From Azadirachta indica (lineage: Eukaryota > Streptophyta > Magnoliopsida > Sapindales > Meliaceae): a stretch of 64,000 nt of DNA. Positions 40,479-49,816 of the stretch are shown piece after piece (the stretch's first letter is position 1; every line of letters starts with the position of its first letter). Below the pieces are notes generated by a model, which was not told the origin of the DNA, did no database searches, and saw only the letters and a program-made list of their open reading frames with translations. The DNA lies in assembly GCA_022749755.1 (NCBI GenBank), contig CM040446.1, positions 13,788,367-13,852,366 of the forward strand, in the 5' to 3' direction. Made by a program: the position numbers and the translations under genes.

Positions 40479-41069
40479 ATGGGGGATTATGCTTGGGAAT
40501 CAGACGTGAAAGAAGGCGACGGCAAAGGCAAAGGCAAAGGCAACGGCGATAGCGACAGCGACAGTGACTTCTCCAATATCTCTCTTAGGCCTTTCAGTCT
40601 CTCGGATGTCGAGGACTCCATGTTGTGGGCTAGTGATGATAAAGTGACTCGTTTTTGTACTTGGGAATCAGAAGATGGAATCAACTTCTTCAAAAACAAA
40701 GTTATACCGCATCCTTGGTTCAAAGCAATTTGCCTGAATGATAAGCCCATCGGTGCCATTTCAGTAACACCAAATTCAGGCAACTGTGCTCAATGTAGAG
40801 CTGTAATTGGCTATGCTGTGGCCTCGAATTACTGGGGCAAAGGGATTGCAACAAGGGCTGTGAAAACGGTGGCTGATACTATATTTGGTGAATGGCCGCA
40901 TTTACAGAGACTCGAAGCTACGGTAGATGTTGAAAACTTGGCCTCACAGAGAGTGCTGCAGAAGGCTGGATTCAAGAAAGAAGGTGTTCTGCGAAAGTAT
41001 ATAATTCTAAAGGGAAAAGCCATCGACGTTGTTATGTTTAGTCTTCTTTCTACTGATCCCAGGATTTGA
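40479..41069 (+). CDS. GNAT-family N-acetyltransferase, RimJ/RimL type
   Basis: It probably transfers acetyl from acetyl-CoA to an amine; the substrate is unknown. It is a single exon of 196 residues with a strong start context (GACCATGGGG). Residues 12-30 are a low-complexity leader, KGKGKG then a run of Ser-Asp repeats, encoded by short tandem repeats. The GNAT fold begins with ISLRPFSLSDVED. The acetyl-CoA loop is IGYAVASNYWGKGIATRAVK (about residues 109-128), followed by VENLASQRVLQKAGFKKEGVLR, the typical RimJ/RimL end. There is no signal peptide, so it is likely cytosolic. It is intronless and unrelated to the phytocyanin genes on either side, so it may be a retrocopy or simply an inserted gene. 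Plant relatives are usually annotated only as uncharacterised acetyltransferases. Confidence 0.88.
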   Translation: MGDYAWESDVKEGDGKGKGKGNGDSDSDSDFSNISLRPFSLSDVEDSMLWASDDKVTRFCTWESEDGINFFKNKVIPHPWFKAICLNDKPIGAISVTPNSGNCAQCRAVIGYAVASNYWGKGIATRAVKTVADTIFGEWPHLQRLEATVDVENLASQRVLQKAGFKKEGVLRKYIILKGKAIDVVMFSLLSTDPRI

Positions 41070-41472
41070 TTATTCGTGTAGTGTTAATCTGATTGATTTC
41101 ATTTCGGTAAAATATGTGCTTGCTTCTTTTCTTCTCAACTCACAGTTTGAAAAGGAATCAGCTAGCAGCACCTGGTAGTTGTATGCCAAGGAATCATATC
41201 TGTTTGTGCTGATATTGTTGTTAGTTTAAACAAATAATAATAATAAATAATAATAATATATATCATGAGATCGAGCATTGTTACAAGCACTGTAGAATTG
41301 GATTCCTTTCAAGTTTCAAACTGAAATAAAGCAATAAACTATGATAACTTTATTTGATTATTGGCAAATTAATTTGTTTTCAGCTAGCTAGCAACATATA
41401 TGCGTTTGGTAATGCACGAGGAAGGAGGGTTTTGAAACTTGCCGCTGCCGTGAGAAGGAATGTTAATTACGA

Positions 41473-41531
<59 letters not shown>

Positions 41532-42678
41532 CACTCCAGTGTAATGCAATTAATAATAAAAGTATATTTTAGACGGTGATAATATTATCATATCATTCCT
41601 ACTTGGAAGATTAATATATGATAAATCATTACTTTAAGTAGGTTGTGGAAAAGATGGAGGCATGCAGGTGGGATTTGGATCAGATAAGCTGGTATTTAAT
41701 TAATTAAGTTAATAAATTATCAGGTAATATCTTTTTCTGTATGATTTCAGCTATAGGGAGGTATATAATATAATATTAAATATTTACTCTATATATATAT
41801 TATACACAGATGGGCTTTCGTTCTCGTCGTGTGGAGATTTTTGTTTGTGCCGTCCGTTTCCTTTTGTCGCTGTGAAATTAATGATAGAAAGCAACCTTCC
41901 GCATAGCCTTCGATATGGTTCCACTTCTTTATTTAGCAAAAATTATCAATAGTAATTCAAGATAATTTCACTTAATAATAAATAAATAAATAAACAAATA
42001 GACCACATACACTGTCATGGGCTCGTCGTTTAAAAGTAAATAATTTCTGAGGATACTCTACCCGTATGCTGATTACACTCCTCTGCTAAAACGTCCTCTA
42101 TTATAGAAAATTAACAGAAGGTGCGTTTGGGATCACTCTTTTGAAGACACAAAAACAACCCAAAGCACAATGGGGCTTATATTTAAGTCGGGCCAACCCA
42201 ATTGATACCTCTATTCTCGACTTTATTATATTAAATGTCAAACACTCGCATTTTGATATTATTACCAAAAACAAATCCAAATTCCACATTGGGTTCACAT
42301 GTCTTCCCTACTTCACCTAACCTTCACGGAACCATCTGTGTTCATATTTTATGAACCCGTAAACTTTATTTTTTAGGAACTTTATTTACTTCTGATTTGA
42401 TAATTGCAAAGAAACGTTAAAGCTGCTAGCTGCGAAGACTTCACATAAAAGACAAATAGTTGACCCGTAAACGCCTGAAGTCGCAATGTTTGGTGCATTC
42501 TTACGCGCTTTCGTCAAGAAATTCTCGAAGGGCAAGCCGCCTTTGTAGAATCGGCCCAATCTCCACCAAAATCGGGGAGTTCAGCTTCATCAAATCGTCC
42601 ACAATCATCCACGTTTCCTTCATCCAAGGGAGAAGACCCCATCTACCAGGTTTCAGACTTTGTTACGGGGCCTTTCTC
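41070..42678. other. intergenic between GNAT gene and phytocyanin 3
   Basis: No supported gene. A long perfect TTA trinucleotide run lies at 41475-41530. An open frame at 42460-42717 overlaps the promoter of phytocyanin 3 and shows no family resemblance. Confidence 0.55.
41475..41530. repeat. (TTA)n microsatellite
   Basis: About 18 uninterrupted TTA units in intergenic DNA, likely polymorphic in length. Confidence 0.95.
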
Positions 42679-42686
42679 TATAAATA
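42679..42686 (+). promoter_or_regulatory. TATA box, phytocyanin 3
   Basis: TATAAATA in the context CTCTATAAATACC, 123 bp before the ATG at 42802. It is the best-formed TATA box in the array. Confidence 0.65.
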
Positions 42687-42797
42687 CCAAACCCAAAGAC
42701 ACATCCTTTCCACTTGAGTTCTCCTCTCCTTGTAAAGAGAAAACAGAGCAGAAAACAGAGAACAGAACAGGGGCGACCTTGCAACACATACAAAACG

Positions 42798-42809
42798 ATG
42801 GATGGCTAG
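42798..42809 (+). other. minimal uORF overlapping phytocyanin 3 start
   Basis: ATG GAT GGC TAG starts four bases before the main ATG (42802), in another frame, and stops eight bases inside the coding region. Scanning ribosomes would meet it first. Its context (ACGATGG) is at least as good as that of the main start. Confidence 0.6.
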
Positions 42810-43631
42810 AAAATTTGACACTGTTTTTCTCGCAGCATTTGTCATAGCAACGCTAGTACAGAGCTCGACGGCACAGACAACACATGTGGTGGGTGATGCC
42901 CTAGGCTGGGTTGTACCTCCTGGAGGTGCTGCTGTGTACTCAAACTGGGCTGCAAACCAGACCTTTCGCGTTGGCGACATTCTTGGTAACTTTTCCATCT
43001 AAATTTATGCTTCTAACAATTTCTAAACCACTTAACCTGCTAATCTTTCTAATATTGGTTTGTTTTTATGATTTGCTCAGTGTTTAATTTCGTAACCGGA
43101 CGTCATGATGTTGCTGAAGTAACAAAATCATCTTTTGATGCATGCAACACCAACAGTCCTCTTTCGGCGCAAACAAGTAGTCCTGCAAATATTTCTCTGA
43201 CTAAAGCTGGGGAGCACTACTACATCTGCAGATTTCCTGGCCACTGCAGTGGAGGTCAGAAGTTGTTCATCAACGTCAGTGCTGCAGCTTCTTCTCCAGC
43301 CCCTCAACCTTCTTCTCCGGCTCCTCAACCTGGCTCCCCCTCTCCAGTTTCTGCACCAACACCCGCCCCAACTCCTAAGCCAACACCAACACCAACACCA
43401 ACACCTGCCCCAACTCCTAGACCAACACCTGCCCCGACACCAAGACCAACTTCGTCCTCTGCCAATCCGCCTTCTCCAACCACTCCCACTCCACCTTCTA
43501 CAACCACTCCCACAGCAACGTCTCCCTCAGGTGTTACAGCACCTCCTGCGCCTGATAGCTCTGCCAAGTCTCTTGGTGGTGCCGGATTGTTTACCACTTT
43601 CTTAGCCATTGTTGTAGCTTTATTGTATTAG
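42802..43631 (+). CDS. phytocyanin 3 with long arabinogalactan-like tail
   Basis: Exons 42802-42985 and 43081-43631 encode 244 residues. A signal peptide ends near STA (about residue 23) and the mature protein starts QTTHVVGDALGW. All four ligands are present: His70 (TGRHDV), Cys111, His116 (ICRFPGHC) and axial Gln121, with disulphide Cys83/Cys117. From about residue 130 it carries a long Pro/Thr/Ser/Ala tail with AP, TP and PAPTP repeats (TPKPTPTPTPTPAPTPRP), the pattern expected for arabinogalactan glycosylation. It ends with a hydrophobic anchor signal (GLFTTFLAIVVALLY). The phase-1 intron before VFNF matches the rest of the array. The start is certain from the signal peptide, although an out-of-frame ATG lies four bases upstream. 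Confidence 0.93.
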
Positions 43632-45311
43632 ACATGGCGGTATAGAATTAGTGAGACTTGAGACATGATTCATTTTTTTGTGTGTGATAGTGTACGCAAA
43701 TTGTTTTTGTTTCTTGGATGAATAAAGCTGATTTTGACATTTTAACATGATCTCAAATTTTCAACCCATATCTTTAGTAGATTTTTTTCCATCTTAATAG
43801 ATTGGCATGAGAAAAACGTAGAAATTTAAATTTGACACGGTGCCAAACGAGTATCTATCAAATACAGTTAAGAGGGCTGGAAATCCAGAATTTTCTTGTT
43901 TGTAAAGGGCTATCTAGAAGTTCTAAGAAAATAAGAAGGGTAATGGAATTTGAAGAATAAAACCAAGAAATAGGAAACTGGGAATTGTCCTTGATTGTAT
44001 TGGAAAGGAGACGATTGATTTTTTCTCATGCATCCTTGAAAGTATATAATTATCACGTCAACACAAGGACTCAATTTCTGTAAAATGATTGATTTAGTAA
44101 TGGCAAACTACATCCCAGGACGGATTTCAAATTTTACTAAGACTAGATAGCTCCTTCGCTATATTAATTTCGCAATGGGTAGGTCTAGCGATAAAGTGAG
44201 AATTAATGATATTACTATAAATTCCCCCTTCTCACTTTGGCCAAACCAGTTTCATTGCTCGATCGACACTTACTGTGTTTAATTTTCCTCATTAATAATT
44301 CGAGTTTGAGTGTTAAAGAAATCCAAATGGCGTGAAATGACCACGACACAGCTTTTGTTGACTATTTTGAATTCTGAATTTTTTTACCAATAATTCTAGT
44401 TTGAATAAGATATCATAATAATATGCAATTAGAGTTTCACAATACAAACATGAAAAATGAAACATGAATTACTCTTTTCATTTTGTTAGACTTATTAATA
44501 GTCCTGTGTGTCGGAAGGAAGAGTATAAACCAACGAAACACCACCATCACCAATGCAAACGTTGATTGTCGAAAATGTTAAAGTACCTCAAGAGAAAAAA
44601 GAGAACCTTTTTTGGCGGGTCATTTAGCATAGGTTATGATATATTCGCAGGGATTTTTTTTTTTGTTTTAAATAAATAAATAAAAATTGGTCAAAAGCAG
44701 GAAATGTATAGTTTTTATATACTTGGAACGCGTTGCGGTTGGCCGAAGCCAACTTTTTCTCAGCAAGCATGGGATAAAGTATATATACATTCACACTCAC
44801 AATGGAAAGGGAAGAGACCGGTAGTTTCCAATTTTCCTTTACTGTAAATAGTTTAACCAATTATCAATAGTTAGTTATTGCCGAATGTAAGTATAATGTC
44901 TTGTGAATTGAATCTCCTTGACTGCTCTGCTTACTTTTCGTAATCGTTGTAACCCTAGCATATATAGCGAAACGAAGCAATAATTAGACACGCAGGCTTC
45001 TTCTCTGAGGTTTCTCGATTGCTGATTAATTATATTAGCAGTCAACCGCAATATTGCCAGATGCCAGTTTTTCAATCGAAGAAAGAAACGTACTCTACTT
45101 TATTAGTTATCTTCTTCTTCTTCTTCTTGTTTTATATGCAGAATAAATATCTACCACATATCTGATCTTTTTTATATTTATATTAAGTACTTGAAAAGGC
45201 AATACGCATACCCCTTAAATTTCCTCCTACTTCCAGCCAATACTCAGATCCTTAAACTTAGCAATAATATTAACTCCAGGGCCGACCTGAATTGACGATC
45301 ACAAGTTAAGA
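43632..45311. other. intergenic between phytocyanins 3 and 4
   Basis: Contains the poly(A) signal of phytocyanin 3 and otherwise no gene I can support. A CTT run lies near 45107-45128 in the 5' flank of phytocyanin 4. Confidence 0.55.
43721..43726 (+). terminator. AATAAA polyadenylation signal
   Basis: AATAAA 90 bp past the stop codon of phytocyanin 3 in a T-rich flank. Confidence 0.55.
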
Positions 45312-46172
45312 ATGGCTAGCCGCTTGGGTTCTGTTTACTGCTTCATAATAGTAGTGGCTTTAGTGGAGGCTGCAACCGCAACAGACTATGAATTGCCGTG
45401 GGTCGTTCCTTCCTCAACCGATTACTACACCAACTGGACTAGCACTAAGACATTTGAGGTCGGAGATGCTGTCAGTAAGTATTCTCAATTAAAATCACTC
45501 ATCAGTTCCAAAATCAGAGCCTGGTGTCACGCGCCCAGCGGAAAGGCACGTGCGGCACCCTCGTAGACCCCCATGTCGAGGGTAAGCCTTGTTATCCCGT
45601 CGCATATTTAACTGGTTTCGGCCTACCTTGGCCTCATCAGGAGGACGGCTTCAGTCCCCGACCAGTTCGGGCAGGGGTGGTCTAAGTCCCCTCTACATGA
45701 TAGCCCTTGAGACTGAAGCCGACTTTGCACCATGAAACATCAATGTGCTTGAGTTGTCACACCCCAGCACACCCAGCCAACATGCGATCTCTTGTGCCGT
45801 GACACTGGCCTCTTATAATTTTTCTACTTTTAGTACTTGCATTGTAACACACATACGGTGTTTGTTTCAGTATTCAACTGGACTGGAACGCACAACGTTG
45901 CGGATGTATCCAAGTCAGAGTATGACAATTGCACAAAAACGAGCTCGATTCTGCATGGCATCAACGCTATAAAGGTCAATTTGAGCTCAAGTGGTAACCG
46001 TTACTTCATCTGTACCGTCGACGAACACTGTCAACGAGGCCAAAAGGTGGCAATAGCCGTTCAAGGTACCACTGTAAACGATACAGGCTCTGCTTCATGT
46101 ATGAGTGTTGGTTTTGGAGCCTTATACGCAGTTATCTCCATCTCGGTTACATATTTTCTGAGTTACAATTAA
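45312..46172 (+). CDS. phytocyanin 4, short form
   Basis: Exons 45312-45474 and 45871-46172 encode 154 residues, the shortest of the array. The signal peptide is MASRLGSVYCFIIVVALVEA. The first strand is altered: where relatives read VGDALGW, this one has TDYELPW, about four residues shorter, so the normal N-terminal strand is lost or changed. The ligands are nevertheless all present: His62 (TGTHNV), Cys102, His107 (ICTVDEHC) and Gln112, with Cys75/Cys108 for the disulphide. There is no Pro-rich linker; a hydrophobic C-terminus (FGALYAVISISVTYFL) suggests an anchor. The intron splits ATA (A|TA) giving IFNW, and is enlarged by a GC-rich insertion at 45524-45805. FNWTGT and CxRGQKV are shared with the next gene, its likely sister. 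Confidence 0.87.
45524..45805. mobile_element. GC-rich insertion with 8-bp inverted ends
   Basis: A 282-bp block inside the phytocyanin 4 intron begins GTGTCACG and ends CGTGACAC, a perfect 8-bp inverted terminal repeat. It is much richer in GC than anything around it, and the other array introns are only about 95-170 bp long where this one is 396. No clean target-site duplication is visible and there is no transposase frame, so it could be a non-autonomous transposon or a retroelement fragment. Confidence 0.5.
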
Positions 46173-46576
46173 TTATGTCTAAGCTTCCTGTATTGTAGAA
46201 TATTTCTCTTTAAGTGTTCTGGTGCGCAAGTTAATAGCCTAGTTGTCTGTTTAGTTAGGAGAGGTAGTCGGTGTGTGAAAACTCTCTGATCCATCTATTT
46301 GAGAGATTTTATGATAAAGATATAAAAATTAAGCTTCAATAAATTCTATCACCATCATATTTACATGTATGGGTTTTGTTTTTGTATAATTAGCTGATTT
46401 GTAATTGATTTTATTAACTAAATATATGCATCAAATGAATGGGTTGAGCATCATATACAGATTGGTTCAAAATAAAATCTACTAATTTATTTGGTGAAAA
46501 ACAACACTGTATAGTTCACAAAAGTATTTATTTATACTAAGTTTCATATTTTGTAAAAATGTTATATCTGCAACTA

Positions 46577-46607
<31 letters not shown>

Positions 46608-47721
46608 ATCTCGAGTTGATTGTGACTTAATTTATTACAGAATCGTTTATGTATATAACTTTTTCTTTATTTTCATATTAATATTCAAAAGAATTGGTGG
46701 TGTTCATTTTTTGCTTTTAATTTTTGTCTTGATGTGTGTATGCTTATGATTGTCACTTAGAGCTAGTAAATGTAAATCTTTCTTTTCTTTATTTTTATTA
46801 ATTGTTTTTTCGTTATTAACTTTTTTGAGGAAAAAATTGGCCCAGTCCCCGATTATGCATGCGAAAATTGTTATTGCATTTTATGAGCTTCGGTTTAAGT
46901 AGGATAATTAATCTTTGTTTATCTATTAATCCTTTTTAACTGTAAAAGAAATAAAAGGCCGAAGGGCTTTCTTACGTTTGCACATTTATATAAGAGAAAA
47001 GAAGACGAAAACTCTGACTCCCTAATCATCAGTTCACTTATAATAGAGTAGAGCCATGAATGACACTGTTGTCATGAGTAATTAATATAACATTATCAGA
47101 TATGTAAACCGAGAACAGACTGATAATGAAGTCCATATTATGCGAATCACATGGTGAAAACGTTGATATCCATTTATTTTTCCAGATTTCAGAACACATT
47201 GAATCCCTCCTGAAAAAGACGCGCAGTAAAATCTTGTTGAAAACTGGTTAGGAACTGATGCTTGCATTGGCTAATGACTGATGAACTCGTTAATAATTTC
47301 TTCAGTTTTTAATGATTAGACTAGGTGCAAGACTGGAAAAAAAAAAAAACTGATTCAGTTTTGTTAGGTAACTTCCATGATAGGAAAAGAGTTCGTTTTC
47401 ACCGCCAATTATCACAGAAAACACTGACGCAACCGTTTCACGAAAGAGGATTCCTTTCGAGGGTCTTGTATTGCAAGCAACAGTAGTCAACATCAAAGTT
47501 GTACATTATACAAAGTTGGAGCTATAACTGTAACCCTCTTCTGCAAGAAACGAACCTGTTCTACTTCTAAAGAGGTCAGAAACTCGCCACGCTTTATGGG
47601 TAGTTAACTTTTTTTTTTTTTCTTTTTTCAGATTTAACCACATTCTCATTGAGTTGCAAGCATTCTCATCGTGGGACAGAAACCAGAGCTTCGGGAGCAA
47701 CCTGTTGAACACACAGAGGAA
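46173..47721. other. intergenic between phytocyanins 4 and 5
   Basis: No gene is seen. It has a TA run at 46580-46606 and poly-A/T tracts near 47338-47350 and 47609-47631. The frame of phytocyanin 5 stays open upstream to an ATG at 47671, but that part does not look like a signal peptide. Confidence 0.55.
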
Positions 47722-48318
47722 ATGGGTATTAAGTTGGATATGATCGGATTCCTGATTGTTGTAGCAACGCTGTTTGAGACTGCTACCTCAGAGACTTACA
47801 CTGTAGGCGATTACATAGGTTGGAGAATTCCTCCCGGTGGTGCTGCTACTTACTCAACTTGGGCTAGGAAAAAGAAATTTCAGGCCGCTGATATAATAGG
47901 TAATGCATTCCTCAATCGCGACCAACTATTCTCCTCATCTCCTGTATCACCATTTTCGTTAAGTTATAGCTACCATTCCGCATCTTGCATTGGATTAAAA
48001 ATCTTTTTTCTACTATTTTCTGCAGTATTCAACTGGACTGGAACAGGCGATGTGGCCGAAGTATCCAAGGCTGACTATGATAAGTGCAGAACCACAAATC
48101 CCATCGGAGAAATCCAACGAATTAGTCCAGTAAACTTTACTCTAGGTTCCAACGGCACTCTCTATTTCATCTGCACCGTGGATTCACATTGTGACCGAGG
48201 CCAGAAGGTGACAATCAATGTCGGAGGAGCACGTAGTTCTGCTTCTTCTCTTGCTGCTGGGTCCCTGACTGCAACTTTCTTCACTTTACTCTTACCTCTA
48301 TTACGTTGCCGTATATAA
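47722..48318 (+). CDS. phytocyanin 5, first copper His replaced
   Basis: Exons 47722-47899 and 48026-48318 encode 156 residues. I start at MGIKLDM because a signal peptide (FLIVVATLFETATS) follows at once; the frame is open 17 codons further upstream to 47671. The domain starts ETYTVGDYIGWRIPPGG. The first ligand position is Gly67 (TGTGDV) rather than His, while Cys109, His114 (ICTVDSHC) and Gln119 remain, so copper binding is doubtful. The disulphide pair is Cys80/Cys115. There is almost no linker before the hydrophobic tail (AAGSLTATFFTLLLPLL), a likely GPI signal. The intron is phase 1 before VFNW. It is the last gene of the array and closest to phytocyanin 4. Confidence 0.88.
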   Translation: MGIKLDMIGFLIVVATLFETATSETYTVGDYIGWRIPPGGAATYSTWARKKKFQAADIIGNAFLNRDQLFSSSPVSPFSLSYSYHSASCIGLKIFFLLFSAVFNWTGTGDVAEVSKADYDKCRTTNPIGEIQRISPVNFTLGSNGTLYFICTVDSHCDRGQKVTINVGGARSSASSLAAGSLTATFFTLLLPLLRCRI

Positions 48319-49816
48319 GCATCGTTACATTGTTGCAGCTTAATCTTTTATCTTTTCTATGTTTTGCTTGTATGCATGGACTGCCATGGTGTTTCAAAGT
48401 GTTGCAGAGTGAACTAACGTATTGCTTTTGTGTACGGGATTGTTTTTTTACTAACAGTGTATATTTGTTATAATATTTCTGTAATCACTAAAAATTTAGA
48501 GCATTGTTGAAACAAAATCAGCGAAATTGATCTCACAAGTTATTTCCTTTAGTGTGTGTGCTCCTTGTATTTTCATTTTGGACTTCCTATGCACAAGGCA
48601 CAATCGCAGAGAACTTGAGCAGTTTAATTTTAATAGCTTCACTTCAGTATTTGTAATATAATCCCAATGTCATGCAAATTTGTGACATTCAGAATCTTTT
48701 GGTCTTAAAAAGAGAAAAAGCTTAGTTCAGATGGCTGAAACCGGATTGGACTGGGCAGATAGAAGTTGTCCGAATAAAAATCTAATCTTAGAATTGTCAC
48801 CACTTTTCTTCAACATTCTTGCCTGTATGATAGCAGAAAATGACGCAGTGGTTGACCTGGTCAATAACAGTGCAGAATCTGGATCATCAATCAAGAGAGT
48901 ATCTCCTAAGAATGTTCTAAAAGTTTGAAAGTATACGGCGGCCTATGGGTATAGACAAATGAATGAATACCCTCAAGTTTGGAATTAAGGAAGTTACGAA
49001 ACCAAGGTAAATTTGCTGGAGGTGATAGGGTGACAACGTAATCTCCTAAGATGCTTAAAACGAAAAATGTACAAAGGGGACACGACTCACATGAGCTCTT
49101 AAAATCTCTTTATTATCATTATGAGTCTCCAAAACCATTTTCCTACCAAAGCCCCAACCCATCACACTAGAGGGAAATGTCCATGGAATATTTCCTTTTC
49201 AGGCATCCACTATCACAAAATTGACAGATAGAGACCGACTATGAGGAAATGGGGCAGGACATTATCGTCCATTTTTCATCACCTCTCAATACCAAGATTT
49301 AAGAGTAATTCCCAGCAGCCAACTTAAAACGAAACAACTATTCAATGCAAAATATATTTGTTCCTACTAATTAATCTCGCTTAGTGGAGAAGGTAATTCC
49401 TGCTTAATGAACGAAACACTCATGGGGAGACCCCTCGGCCATCATCTTCTGTAGACCATTCTCAATGCATCCATAAGCAGTTCTTGAATAGTCCAGACTT
49501 CTGTTCCCCTCCATCAACATTTTAGTTTCAAATGGTTTGCAATAACATTAATTTTTTCTACTCATCATTTAAGTTCAGAGACACAAAGGGTTTGATGTCT
49601 TGACCACCTGTATTATGTCACAAACTTACAAAATATGAATAAAACTCAGATCCTATTTACACTTCAATTTCCTGTGCATCCCAATTTGCAATTCATCATT
49701 AGTGAGTAAATTCTACGTATAGAATGAGAGAAAAATAGAGGACGGAAAACGGATTTGCCAACAGAATTGGGGCATCTCATATTGCAAGCATATAAGCTAC
49801 AACCTCAAAATGGCGT
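48319..49816. other. intergenic, last phytocyanin to KIX gene
   Basis: Contains the 3' flanks of both genes. A 65-codon plus-strand frame at 48731-48928 (starting MAETGLDWADRS) looks protein-like but is isolated, and I do not recognise it. Nothing else is supported. Confidence 0.5.

Noticed and set aside
43325..43609. Val/Gly-rich minus-strand frame opposite phytocyanin 3
   Set aside because: Shadow of the Pro/Thr-rich tail.
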